Shown piece by piece: positions 24,055-31,931 of a stretch of 64,000 bases of DNA. Position 1 is the first letter of the stretch. Each line of letters begins with the position of its first letter. The position numbers and the translations under genes are program-made. The notes under the pieces were generated by a model. That model was not told the origin of the DNA. It saw only the letters and a program-made list of their open reading frames with translations, and did no database searches. The DNA is from Prosthecobacter debontii. GTDB lineage: Bacteria > Verrucomicrobiota > Verrucomicrobiia > Verrucomicrobiales > Akkermansiaceae. The stretch spans positions 19,256-83,255 of the forward strand of contig CAMAXN010000008.1 in the NCBI GenBank assembly GCA_945862245.1, read 5' to 3'.

Positions 24055-25446
24055 TCAGAAAACTAAAAACTTACTTTGCTCGGCTGCCTCGGGATTAAGC
24101 TCGTATGGGCTGATGTCCTCTTTCGTTTCCGAGAGTAGTTCATCGCGGAATTTAGTGATGATCGCCTCAACGGGCCAAGAAGAAGCCTCACCGAAAGCGC
24201 AAATCGTGCGTCCGTCGATCTGGTAGGCGACGCTTTCTAGGGTCTCGATGTCCTTGGGGGTGGCCTTGCCTTCCACTAGGCGATCTGAGATTTTTTTCAT
24301 CCATGTGGAGCCTTCACGGCAAGGGGTGCACTGACCACAGGATTCGTGGGCGTAGAAGGCGTTGATGTTATTCAGAACCCAAGACATTCTGCGGGTGTCA
24401 TCAAGGACGATAACGCCACCGGAGCCGGCCATGGAGCCGCAGGCAGCAAGCGAATCAAAGTCCATAGGAATGTCCCAGAACTCGAGTTTGCGTTCGCTGC
24501 CATCGGGGTTCTTGACTTTGAAAACCTCATCAACTTTGAGGATTTTCGAGGAAGAACCACCGGGAATGACTGCCTTGATTTCCCTGCCTTCCTTCGGGCC
24601 ACCGCACATATCGTAAAGCAGCTCGCGCATCGTGACTTTACCCACCTCGATCTCAAAGTAGCCAGGTTTCTTTACATCTCCAGAAACACAGAGAATACGG
24701 GTGCCAGTATTGCGCGCGATGCCGAGCTTGGCGTATTCATCACCACCCATTCTGACGATGTGTTTCACATGGCAGAGCGACTCAACGTTGTTCACGATCG
24801 TCGGGCACATGTAGAGACCGAGGGCAGCGGGAAAATACGGCGGTTTAATGCGCGGATAGGGGCGTTTTCCTTCTAGCGATTCGATGAGTCCCGTCTCCTC
24901 GCCGCATATATAAGCACCTGCGCCGCGATGGACGTAGATTTCTAGGTCGAAGCCGGAACCGAGGATATTTTTACCAACGAAGTTTTTTTCGCGGGCGTCC
25001 TTTATGGCCTTCTCGACGATGAGTGCCGCCTCCGGAAATTCCTCGCGCAGATATATATAGGCAGTGTGGGCGCCGACGGCGAAACAGGAGATAACCATGC
25101 CCTCAATCAGCTGGTGGGGATCCTGGTGTAGGATGTAGCGATCCTTAAAAGTGCCTGGCTCGGATTCGTCGCCGTTGCAGATCAGGTAGACGGGTTTGGT
25201 GTTGTTTGGGGGGATAAACGTCCATTTCATCCCAGTCGGAAAGCCTGCGCCTCCCCTGCCCCGCAGGCCAGATTTCTTCACCTCCTCGGTGATATCCTTG
25301 GGCGCCATCGCGAAAGCCTTTTTCTGATCTTCATACCCGCCATCCTTGATGTAGGTCTCGATGGATGGATCCCAATCCACCCGGTCCACATTCCTGAAAA
25401 TAATCCGGTGTTCGCGTTCGTGAGGCGGTTTCGTGTAAGAAATCAT
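24055..25446 (-). CDS. nuoF: NADH-quinone oxidoreductase subunit F
   Basis: The NADH- and FMN-binding subunit of complex I, at the tip of the peripheral arm. From ATG 25446 (MISYTKPPHEREHRI) it has 463 aa; an in-frame upstream start would add 14 residues without family support. Motifs: GLRGRGGAGFPTGMKW (NADH loop), CNGDESEPGTFKDR (FMN), GAGAYICGEETGLIESLEG, ESCGQCTPCREGSTW and the fourth cysteine in GRTICAFGEA for the 4Fe-4S cluster N3. No other nuo gene is adjacent: cysK is downstream and divergent rpmI upstream. It may be a displaced member of a split nuo operon or a NuoF/HoxF-like paralogue serving another oxidoreductase. Confidence 0.93.
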   Translation of the reverse strand: MISYTKPPHEREHRIIFRNVDRVDWDPSIETYIKDGGYEDQKKAFAMAPKDITEEVKKSGLRGRGGAGFPTGMKWTFIPPNNTKPVYLICNGDESEPGTFKDRYILHQDPHQLIEGMVISCFAVGAHTAYIYLREEFPEAALIVEKAIKDAREKNFVGKNILGSGFDLEIYVHRGAGAYICGEETGLIESLEGKRPYPRIKPPYFPAALGLYMCPTIVNNVESLCHVKHIVRMGGDEYAKLGIARNTGTRILCVSGDVKKPGYFEIEVGKVTMRELLYDMCGGPKEGREIKAVIPGGSSSKILKVDEVFKVKNPDGSERKLEFWDIPMDFDSLAACGSMAGSGGVIVLDDTRRMSWVLNNINAFYAHESCGQCTPCREGSTWMKKISDRLVEGKATPKDIETLESVAYQIDGRTICAFGEASSWPVEAIITKFRDELLSETKEDISPYELNPEAAEQSKFLVF

Positions 25447-25650
25447 ATGTTGACGAGTTAAATATGTACGCAGTTCGAGGATTGGCAAAGTCGGAATCGA
25501 GTATTTGTGAAATTTTTCACAAGCTTCGCTCTAAGCGCTCTAGCAGACCTGCCCTCGAGAACCGCACCCTCTATATATCAGCCCAGCTCGATAATTTTTA
25601 GCCCACTTTTGTCTTGCCAAGTCGATTGAGTCCGGTAGTTTTCGCGCCCC

Positions 25651-25860
25651 ATGCCAAGAGTCGGAGGAAAAGCAAAAACACGGAAAGCCGTCGCCAAGCG
25701 CTTCAAAGTCACTGGCACAGGGAAGATCCTGCGTCGTCATCAGGGAAAACGCCACTTGCTTCAGTGCAAGAGCCGCAAGCGCAAACGCGCGCTCGGTCGG
25801 GCCGGACTCGTGTCGGACGCTGACATCAAGAGAGTCAAGGAGAACCTTCCCTTCCATTGA
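25651..25860 (+). CDS. rpmI: 50S ribosomal protein L35
   Basis: A 69-aa, very basic protein of the large subunit. The family pattern is clear: MPRVGGKAKTRKAVAKRF at the start, KVTGTGKILRRHQGKRHLL in the middle and a C-terminal VSDADIKRVKENLPF. It is followed at 142 bp by rplT. infC, which normally precedes this pair, is absent: the upstream neighbour is nuoF on the other strand, so rpmI has its own promoter in the 200-bp gap. Confidence 0.97.
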   Translation: MPRVGGKAKTRKAVAKRFKVTGTGKILRRHQGKRHLLQCKSRKRKRALGRAGLVSDADIKRVKENLPFH

Positions 25861-25887
25861 TATAGAGTAACAACGACAGCCACGACC

Positions 25888-25937
25888 CCGTCCGCGTAAC
25901 GGACGGCATCCACACGGCCTGATCCGGGAAATCCGGA
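25888..25937 (+). promoter_or_regulatory. Two GC-rich hairpins between rpmI and rplT (possible L20 leader)
   Basis: CCGTCCG (25888-25894) pairs with CGGACGG (25900-25906) around CGTAA, and TCCGG (25923-25927) pairs with CCGGA (25933-25937) around GAAAT. No T-run follows, so they are not terminators. L20 represses its own operon by binding leader RNA in several bacteria, so a regulatory role is possible. Confidence 0.3.
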
Positions 25938-26002
25938 GACACGAACAGGTGAGACCGCGGGATGAATGACAAGAAACGACCTGCTCATAACTACAGAACA
26001 CA

Positions 26003-26380
26003 ATGCCAAGAACGACCAATTCTCCCGCAAGCCGTGCGCGCCGCAAGCGCACGATCCTGCGGGCCAAAGGCTTCCGCGGTTTCCGCTCGAAGCTCTTCCG
26101 TTACGCTAAGGACGCCGTCCGCAAAGCGCAGCAATACGAATACCGCGACCGCAAGCGCCGCAAAGGACAATTCCGCCGTCTCTGGACACAGCGTATCAAC
26201 GCCGCCGTCCGTGCCGAGGGAATCACATACTCGCGCTTCATCGAAGGCCTGAAGGCCGCCGGAATCGAGGCCGACCGCAAGATTCTCTCGGATCTCGCGA
26301 TCACCGACGCCGCTGCCTTCTCCGCCATCGTTGCGCAGTCAAAGCAAGCCCTCGAAAAGAAGGTCGCCTCCGCCGCGTAA
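26003..26380 (+). CDS. rplT: 50S ribosomal protein L20
   Basis: 125 aa; an early-assembly 23S rRNA binding protein. The N-terminal basic extension ([27 protein letters not shown]) and the globular part ([27 protein letters not shown], then [19 protein letters not shown]) match L20, whose first residues usually read MPR(A/V)..... It is the last gene of the rpmI-rplT unit and is followed by a terminator hairpin at 26409. Both genes lie on the plus strand without infC. Confidence 0.97.
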   Translation: MPRTTNSPASRARRKRTILRAKGFRGFRSKLFRYAKDAVRKAQQYEYRDRKRRKGQFRRLWTQRINAAVRAEGITYSRFIEGLKAAGIEADRKILSDLAITDAAAFSAIVAQSKQALEKKVASAA

Positions 26381-26408
26381 GCGATATCGTATTAGAGAAA
26401 CATCAACC

Positions 26409-26441
26409 AGCCGCCCGATGGAAACGCCGTGCGGCTTTTTT
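26409..26441 (+). terminator. Rho-independent terminator after rplT
   Basis: AGCCGC at 26409-26414 pairs with GCGGCT at 26431-26436 with partial inner pairing, and TTTTTT follows immediately. It closes the rpmI-rplT transcript. Confidence 0.7.
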
Positions 26442-26748
26442 GTGCCCGTTTTTTATCCGGTAGGGCTGATCCGGCCCGGTCGGCCCATTTCCAAAATCAA
26501 ACGCACCTCTCACTCTGGCGGGAGTGAAATCCCGAAATAAAAAGCCCGCTTCATTGCAGTTTCACTACCTTAACAGGAAGACGCCCCTCCATTTTTGATC
26601 AGGGCCGACCGAGAATAACGCCAGCCTGATGGATTTCCAGGTGGATTTCACTCTGGGAGAGCTGCCTTAGTTTTCGCTCCAGAAAAAAATCCACATCCTG
26701 CATCTTCGGAGTTGGAGGTTGCGTCCTGCGCGTTCAATCTATCACCCG
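26442..26748. other. Intergenic stretch upstream of pyrH
   Basis: About 300 bp between the rplT terminator and the pyrH start. I see no gene with family features. The pyrH promoter must lie here, but no convincing -35/-10 pair stands out. Confidence 0.5.
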
Positions 26749-27486
26749 ATGCCAGCCACTCCCAAAGATCCTCGCCCCTTCAAACGCGCCGTCCTGAAAC
26801 TCAGCGGAGAGGCTCTGCGCGAGCCCGGCTCCACTGACAACATCTCGCCGGAAATCGTCCAACGCATCGCCGCCGAGATTAAGGAAGCGGTTGATGGTGG
26901 CCTTCAGCTTGGCATTGTGGTCGGCGGTGGAAACTTCTGGCGCGGCGCTAAAGCCTCTGCGAGGGGCATGGATCGCGCAACGGCTGATTACGTCGGAATG
27001 CTCGCCACCGTAATGAACGCCTTGGCGCTGGAGGGTGCACTTTCCCACATAGGAGTAAACTGCACGGTGATGTCCGCCATTGAGATGAAAAACGTGGCCG
27101 AGCCATTCATCCGCCGCAAAGCCGAGCACCAGCTCGACAAGGGCACCGTGATCATTTTCGCAGCCGGCACCGGTAGCCCCTTTTTCTCCACCGACACCAC
27201 CGCTGCCCTCCGCGCGAGCGAGATGGGAGCCGATGTCATTCTCAAGGCTACCCAAGTGGATGGTGTTTACGATTCGGATCCGAGGAAAAACCCGGATGCG
27301 AAACGATTCAAGACGGTCACCTTCCAGCACTGCCTAGAGAATCGCCTCAACGTGATGGATGCAACCGCATTCAGCCTCTGCATGGACAACCACATCCCCA
27401 TCGTCATCTTCGACCTCGGCCCCACCGGCAACCTCTCCCACGCCCTCCGCTCCCAACCCATCGGTACCCTCGTCCACGGGGAGTGA
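26749..27486 (+). CDS. pyrH: Uridylate kinase (UMP kinase)
   Basis: PyrH phosphorylates UMP to UDP in pyrimidine synthesis and is an amino-acid-kinase-fold hexamer. From ATG 26749 ([23 protein letters not shown]) it has 245 aa; an upstream in-frame TTG adds only non-conserved residues. Motifs: [80 protein letters not shown] and [18 protein letters not shown]. frr follows, with tsf and rpsB missing from the usual rpsB-tsf-pyrH-frr order. Confidence 0.96.
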   Translation: MPATPKDPRPFKRAVLKLSGEALREPGSTDNISPEIVQRIAAEIKEAVDGGLQLGIVVGGGNFWRGAKASARGMDRATADYVGMLATVMNALALEGALSHIGVNCTVMSAIEMKNVAEPFIRRKAEHQLDKGTVIIFAAGTGSPFFSTDTTAALRASEMGADVILKATQVDGVYDSDPRKNPDAKRFKTVTFQHCLENRLNVMDATAFSLCMDNHIPIVIFDLGPTGNLSHALRSQPIGTLVHGE

Positions 27487-27523
27487 AACCCTCAAAACTC
27501 AAAATTCAACCCTCAAGGAAGAG
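27487..27523 (-). repeat. Heptamer-periodic repeat, copy 3 (after pyrH)
   Basis: On the minus strand CTCTTCCTTG is followed by AGGGTTG, AATTTTG, AGTTTTG, AGGGTTT. It faces copy 4, giving an inverted pair in the pyrH-frr gap. Confidence 0.5.
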
Positions 27524-27544
27524 AAACGGGCGCTATTCCCTGCC

Positions 27545-27580
27545 AACTTGAAAGTTGAATTTTGAAAGTTGATATTTAAA
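27545..27580 (+). repeat. Heptamer-periodic repeat, copy 4 (before frr)
   Basis: Units AACTTGA, AAGTTGA, ATTTTGA, AAGTTGA, TATTTAA run up to the frr start at 27590. It is the plus-strand partner of copy 3. Confidence 0.5.
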
Positions 27581-27589
27581 ACAACCATC

Positions 27590-28162
27590 ATGCCTCAAGA
27601 TCCAGCCACAGCCATTAAAGAAGTAGAGTCCCACATGTCCGCCGGGATCGATCATCTCGTTCAGGATTTCTCCGGCGTCCGCACCGGAAAAGCCTCACCC
27701 GCCCTGATCGACAACCTCGACGTTTACATCCACGCCTACGGAGCCTCGCAAAAGCTCAAGAGCCTCGCGGTGATCAGCTCGCCGGAGCCGCGCATGCTCA
27801 ATGTCCAGCCCTTTGACCCCTCGACCACCCGCGACATAGAGAAAGCAATCCGCGAGTCCAAGCTAGGTCTCAACCCCGCCGCCGCCGATCGCTCGATCCG
27901 CGTCCCTATCCCAGAACTCTCCGAGGAGCGCCGCCGCGACATGGTGAAACTCATCAAGACCCTCGCCGAAGAGGCAAAAGTCCGACTCCGTGGCGCCCGT
28001 AAGGCTGGAATCGACGAAGCGAAAAAATTGAAGACCGAGAACATCCTCACCGAGGACAGCCTCAAGACCCACGAGAAAGCCATCCAAGATCTTACCAATA
28101 AATTCACCAAAAAAATTGACGAACTCGCCACCGCAAAGGAAGAGGATCTAATGAAGATTTAA
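27590..28162 (+). CDS. frr: Ribosome recycling factor
   Basis: Frr works with EF-G to split post-termination ribosomes. From ATG 27590 (MPQDPATAIKEVESHMSAG) it has 190 aa, against about 185 usual. Conserved features: DFSGVRTGKASPALIDNLDVYIHAYG, LAVISSPEPRMLNVQPFDPSTTRDIEKAI, LGLNPAAADRSIRVPIPELSEERR and the C-terminal long-helix end DLTNKFTKKIDELATAKEEDLMKI. It follows pyrH by about 100 bp that hold an inverted pair of heptamer repeats; another pair follows its stop codon. Confidence 0.96.
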   Translation: MPQDPATAIKEVESHMSAGIDHLVQDFSGVRTGKASPALIDNLDVYIHAYGASQKLKSLAVISSPEPRMLNVQPFDPSTTRDIEKAIRESKLGLNPAAADRSIRVPIPELSEERRRDMVKLIKTLAEEAKVRLRGARKAGIDEAKKLKTENILTEDSLKTHEKAIQDLTNKFTKKIDELATAKEEDLMKI

Positions 28163-28197
28163 ACCTCAAATTTTAAACTTTAAACCTCAAGGAAGAA
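28160..28197 (-). repeat. Heptamer-periodic repeat, copy 5 (after frr)
   Basis: On the minus strand TTCTTCCTTG is followed by AGGTTTA, AAGTTTA, AAATTTG, AGGTTTA. The frr stop codon lies at its edge. With copy 6 it forms a long imperfect inverted repeat around about 40 bp. Confidence 0.6.
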
Positions 28198-28239
28198 TCC
28201 CGAATCGTCACGATCCGAGATTCTTCGCATCGATCTCCC

Positions 28240-28286
28240 TCTTCCTTAAAATTTAGAGTTTAAAGTTTCGAGTTTCTGAGTTTTTC
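28240..28286 (+). repeat. Heptamer-periodic repeat, copy 6 (before tRNA-Ala)
   Basis: TCTTCCTTA is followed by AAATTTA, GAGTTTA, AAGTTTC, GAGTTTC and TGAGTTTTT. It faces copy 5 and precedes the tRNA-Ala gene by about 70 bp. Confidence 0.6.
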
Positions 28287-28355
28287 GGCTTGCGCGCGAT
28301 CCGCGTCCTCAACTAAACCTTCCTCCCGCCACCGCACAGGCGGTCACCCTTTAAT

Positions 28356-28428
28356 GGGGCGTTAGCTCAGTTGGTAGAGCACTTGCATGGCATGCAAGGG
28401 GTCAGCGGTTCGAATCCGCTACGCTCCA
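28356..28428 (+). tRNA. tRNA-Ala (anticodon GGC)
   Basis: A complete 73-nt cloverleaf: acceptor GGGGCGT/ACGCTCC with one G-U pair, D arm with AGCTCAGTTGGTAGAGC, anticodon stem CTTGC/GCAAG around ATGGCAT (anticodon GGC), T arm AGCGG-TTCGAAT-CCGCT and discriminator A. The CCA end is not encoded. Confidence 0.95.
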
Positions 28429-28950
28429 CTTTCATATTTCATATAGGATTCACACCCAAAGCCCTTGCGACTGTATACTAAAGTGTATTCTATTTTTTTG
28501 GGGACTTCTTGCGTTTCTTGCCTCCACCCTCGAAACTAATTATCCTTATCCAACTACCTTGCGGCGATTCTCTATTTTTGAGCGACGGAAAGAATTAGTG
28601 GAGGGAGAAAACGATGCGAAGTGATGATTTTTTTCACATGAGTGGCGCACGGCTCACAAGATTTGAGTCCCTCTTTGCGGAAACACGCATCCAAAGGTGG
28701 CAACGCTAATCCGCGTACTCTGGACGATGGATTTCAGAGCGGGGAGAGACAGTTTGGCTTGGGCGTTCATCGCTACATCCTATTTCGGCGATTGCCATCG
28801 GATCGATTAACAGATAAGTTATACTCGATCATTAACCACTAAGACCAATTTTACGTCCCTCTAGAGCGCCATTCTATCGACCAGTCAGCAGCGTTCCAAC
28901 CACCACCCGCCTTTCCGAAAAACAATTTCCGTCATCCTCATTCCTGTCCC
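28429..28950. other. Intergenic stretch between tRNA-Ala and the sialate esterase
   Basis: 522 bp without a convincing gene. A 66-aa frame at 28642-28842 has no recognisable features. The lower half is AT-rich with a poly-T run near 28494. The promoter of the esterase probably lies near the end. Confidence 0.5.
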
Positions 28951-30504
28951 ATGAAATTAATCTTTCTCACCGCCCTCATCACCCTGAGCAGCCATGCATT
29001 AGCCGATGTGCGTCTCGCCTCCATTTTTGCCGAGCACGCCGTACTCCAGCGCGACCGACCCCTGCCCGTCTGGGGATGGGCCGATCCAAACGAAGCGGTC
29101 GTCGTGACTCTCGGCCCAGCCACCGCCAAAACCACCACCGCAGCCGACGGCCGATGGATGGTCAATCTCGCCCCCCAGCCAGCCACCACCCAACCACTGA
29201 CCCTCACCGTCACCGGAAAAAATTCCGTTCAGATCAATGACATTCTCCTCGGCGATGTCTGGCTCTGCAGCGGTCAGTCCAACATGGACTGGGCACTGGC
29301 AAACTGTCAGGCGCCAGATGATATCGCCGCCGCCACCCTGCCGCTGATTCGCCACTTCCGCACCGAATACAACTTCGCCAGCACACCGGCCACCGCTGTC
29401 AAAGGTCAATGGGCCGTCTGCAGCCCGGATACAGCATCCAACTTCAGCGCCGTCGGCTTCTACTTTGCCCGCACCATCCAGGCCGCCACCGGCGTGCCCG
29501 TCGGCCTCGTCACCAACGCCGTCGGCGGCACCAATATCGAAGTCTGGATGTCCCAAGACATCTTGCTCAATACCCCGTCACTCGAGCCATACGCCCGGCA
29601 AATGCGGGAGTCACTCGACACCTACCAGCAGCAACTTACCGCCTCCCTGCCGGCCATCGAACAATGGACCAAGAATAGCCGGGTCGCCCAACAAGCCGAC
29701 CGTCCAATTCCCATGCCCCCCGCCTGGCCAGAATACCCATTCGGTGAACGCGTGGCCCGCCCGCGCTGCGTCACCCTCCACAACGGTCACATCGCCCCGC
29801 TCATCCCCATGGCCATGCGCGGCGTGCTCTGGTACCAAGGAGAAAACAACACCAACGACTCCCTCTACTTCGAGAAAAAATCAGCCATGCTCGCCAGCTG
29901 GCGCCAGTGGTTCCAACACGAATCCCTCCCGTTCTACTTCGTCCAACTCGCCGCCTATGAAAAACCATCCGATGACCCTGCCAACCTCGGCTGGGGCGCC
30001 ATCCGCGATCAACAACGCCGCTGCCTAACTATCCCCCACACCGGTATGGCGTCAGCCATCGACCTCGGAGAAGCCGATGACATCCATCCGAAAAATAAGG
30101 CTGATGTCGGCGCCCGCCTCGCCCTCTGGGCCCTCGCTAATGAATATCAAAAACCCGAAAAAATTACCAGCGGACCACTCTTCCGAGACCTGAAAATCGA
30201 AGGCGCCGCCGCCCGCATCTCCTTTGATTCGATTGGCGATGGCTTGATCACCGCCCGGAAAACGGGTCGCAACCCAGCCGTCGAAGAAAAAAATTCGCCC
30301 TTGCGCCGCTTCGCCATCGCCGGGGCCGACCGCCATTGGTTCTGGGCCACAGCCGTCATCGAAGGAGCCACCGTGCTCGTTTCCTCTCCTGATGTCCCGA
30401 CCCCGGTCGCCGTGCGCTATGCCTGCTCCACCAATCCGGAAGGCGCTAACCTTTACAATCGCAACGGCCTACCCGCCTCCCCATTCCGCACCGATAACTG
30501 GTAA
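28951..30504 (+). CDS. Sialate O-acetylesterase (SGNH hydrolase), secreted
   Basis: A 517-aa exported esterase that removes 9-O-acetyl groups from sialic acids or acts on acetylated xylan-type sugars. The signal peptide is MKLIFLTALITLSSHALA. SIFAEHAVLQRDRPLPVWGWA is the family's N-terminal signature, LLGDVWLCSGQSNMDWAL holds the nucleophile serine (GQSNM), GLVTNAVGGTNIEVWMS is block III, and VLWYQGENN and DDIHPKNKADVGARLA (Asp/His) complete the active site. Codon choice is strongly C-ending. It has no operon partner: a tRNA side and a scarred stretch flank it, so it may have been acquired as a single gene. Confidence 0.92.
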   Translation: MKLIFLTALITLSSHALADVRLASIFAEHAVLQRDRPLPVWGWADPNEAVVVTLGPATAKTTTAADGRWMVNLAPQPATTQPLTLTVTGKNSVQINDILLGDVWLCSGQSNMDWALANCQAPDDIAAATLPLIRHFRTEYNFASTPATAVKGQWAVCSPDTASNFSAVGFYFARTIQAATGVPVGLVTNAVGGTNIEVWMSQDILLNTPSLEPYARQMRESLDTYQQQLTASLPAIEQWTKNSRVAQQADRPIPMPPAWPEYPFGERVARPRCVTLHNGHIAPLIPMAMRGVLWYQGENNTNDSLYFEKKSAMLASWRQWFQHESLPFYFVQLAAYEKPSDDPANLGWGAIRDQQRRCLTIPHTGMASAIDLGEADDIHPKNKADVGARLALWALANEYQKPEKITSGPLFRDLKIEGAAARISFDSIGDGLITARKTGRNPAVEEKNSPLRRFAIAGADRHWFWATAVIEGATVLVSSPDVPTPVAVRYACSTNPEGANLYNRNGLPASPFRTDNW

Positions 30505-30511
30505 TAACATC

Positions 30512-30565
30512 ATAAAAGTCGGCATCTTCAACGACGTAATTGGCCCGGTCATGCGGCCCGTCTAG
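30512..30565 (+). pseudogene. Fragment resembling the N-terminus of L-serine dehydratase
   Basis: Eight bases after the esterase stop a frame reads IKVGIFNDVIGPVMRP and then meets a stop. This resembles the N-terminal S(I/V)F(D/N)(I/V)IGPVM.GPSSSH segment of iron-sulfur L-serine dehydratases, broken just before the GPSSSH. It is short, so chance similarity is possible. Confidence 0.3.
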
Positions 30566-30736
30566 TTCCCACTGCGCCGCGGCCTTACGCAACAGTCCGC
30601 CCTGCCGCGTTTCCTCTCGCCCGGGTCAGCCTCACCAAAAATTTTACTCGCCCGATATCGTTCCTCCGATATTTTATAAAGCTTAATTCCGCTGATGAAA
30701 AGTTCCAGATATGGCAGCTCTGAGAAAAAGTCATTC

Positions 30737-30868
30737 ATGCCCCGAAATCACGTTTCCCAGTTGCTTGGACTAGTTCTCCTGATCGGTTTACCCACTATCG
30801 GACGGCTATACGCCCAGACCAAAACCCTCGGAGTAATTGTAAACTACCCAGGTTCGAATCCGGGCTAG
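30737..30868 (+). pseudogene. Signal-peptide-bearing gene fragment ending in a tRNA T-arm-like sequence
   Basis: A 43-aa frame starts MPRNHVSQLLGLVLLIGLPTI and continues GRLYAQTKTLGVIV, a good Sec signal peptide with an AQ-type cleavage site, then ends NYPGSNPG. The last bases (30848-30864) look like a tRNA T arm: stem CCAGG/CCGGG with one mismatch around TTCGAAT. The most likely reading is the 5' end of an exported-protein gene cut at a recombination point. Confidence 0.35.
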
Positions 30869-31030
30869 AATCTCTTTACGCCACCAGCGCTGCTGATCTA
30901 TGTGCTACTGCGATTCATGGCGCACCTGTCAGAATGGAGGCATAGCTTCACGCGGTTGTTCGCCGTCACCCGTTCGGCGCTATCGGAGAACATCGACCTG
31001 TTTGCTTTGTTGAAATCTCATGGGACAGCA
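30869..31030 (+). pseudogene. C-terminal remnant of an IS4-family transposase
   Basis: Directly after the stop of the signal-peptide fragment the frame reads LFTPPALLIYVLLRFMAHLS, then EWRHSFTRLFAVTRSALSEN and IDLFALLKSHGTAW. This matches the last ~50 residues of IS4-type transposases (LLVYLLLRF.AHLS..GHSF.RLF...R..L...DL..LL...GTA). The catalytic parts are absent, and the frame runs on without meaning to 31273. It is a degraded insertion sequence. Confidence 0.6.
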
Positions 31031-31211
31031 TGGACAACAAAATCCAGAGATATATCAACTTACATCAAGAAAGTCGCAATCGCCATTCCTCCAAAACACC
31101 CTCAGGGCCTTAGCAAAATCAAGGCTCAGGGCGCGCCGTGCTCAGTCTGTGGGACGGCAGTGAAATATTTTCTATGTTGGACGATGCCACCCCACCGTTC
31201 ACAATCACTAC

Positions 31212-31766
31212 GTGAGCGGAAAAAATATTGTCTATTTCGACCTAGAAACCCAACGCAGCTTGAGCGATGTTAACAACGATAAGACCAAACTCTGCGTTTC
31301 CGTTGCTGTCACTTATTCCACAGCTACCAGCGAATATGTCATCTACGCGGAAAAGGACATCGACGCTCTCACTGCGCAATTAATGAAGGCGGATCTCGTA
31401 GTCGGCTGGAACCACGTCGGCTTCGACTATCCTGTTCTCCAGGCGTATGTGCTGCCGAATCTTGAGGAACAAACACGCAACCTCGACATGATGCTCGACG
31501 TTAAGAAGCGCATGGGTCGTTTCCTGAAACTCAATAACGTCGCCTCCACTTCTCTGGGCACCGGTAAATCTGCCGACGGGCTCGACGCGATCCGCTGGTG
31601 GCAGGAGCATAAAAAAACTTGCGAGTTCGAGCCGCTACGTAGGATCGCGGAATATTGCGCCTATGACGTGAAGATAACCCGCTTCGTCCACGAACACGGT
31701 ATGAAGCACGGTTTCATCAAATACGAAGATGCTGGCAGGATCATCGAACTACCGGTGGAGTGGTGA
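31212..31766 (+). CDS. DEDD-type ribonuclease H-like exonuclease, stand-alone
   Basis: A 184-aa protein from GTG 31212 (MSGKNIVYFDLETQRSLSDV). The three exonuclease motifs are visible: YFDLET (ExoI, DxE) near residue 8, VVGWNHVGFDYPVL (ExoII, NxxxFD) near 65 and IAEYCAYDVKITRFV (ExoIII, YxxxD) near 145, so it is a DEDDy nuclease like YprB and the proofreading domains. There is no helicase or polymerase domain attached. Such small proteins process DNA or RNA 3' ends; the substrate is unknown. It follows the transposase remnant. Confidence 0.78.
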   Translation: MSGKNIVYFDLETQRSLSDVNNDKTKLCVSVAVTYSTATSEYVIYAEKDIDALTAQLMKADLVVGWNHVGFDYPVLQAYVLPNLEEQTRNLDMMLDVKKRMGRFLKLNNVASTSLGTGKSADGLDAIRWWQEHKKTCEFEPLRRIAEYCAYDVKITRFVHEHGMKHGFIKYEDAGRIIELPVEW

Positions 31767-31769
31767 GAA

Positions 31770-31871
31770 TCAGAAAATCATCCTCAGCACACCCGCCACC
31801 GTGAAGCAAAAAACTGTGATGAGAGCGGTAAGGAATATTTTGATCGAGATTACGATGGATGAACGTGACAT
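31770..31871 (-). CDS. Possible small membrane protein, 33 aa
   Basis: A minus-strand frame from ATG 31871 (MSRSSIVISIKIFLTALITV) to TGA at 31770, with a single hydrophobic helix (IFLTALITVFCFTVAGVL) between basic ends. It lies alone in the gap between the exonuclease and the reductase. No family is recognised; the helix and tidy boundaries support it, the lack of a clear ribosome-binding site does not. Confidence 0.4.
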   Translation of the reverse strand: MSRSSIVISIKIFLTALITVFCFTVAGVLRMIF

Positions 31872-31931
31872 TGCTGAGTGGGAATAGCCTTTATGGAGTT
31901 ATTTAGCCAAGTAAAAACCTGATCAGCGCCC

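Noticed and set aside
26734-27330. A 198-aa minus-strand frame opposite pyrH
   Set aside because: It is a shadow of the conserved UMP kinase frame, with no recognisable motifs.
28642-28842. A 66-aa frame after tRNA-Ala
   Set aside because: No start context, family or composition typical of a real gene.
30902-31273. A 123-aa frame after the esterase
   Set aside because: Only its first ~45 residues match an IS4 transposase C-terminus; the rest is meaningless, so it is listed as a remnant, not a gene.
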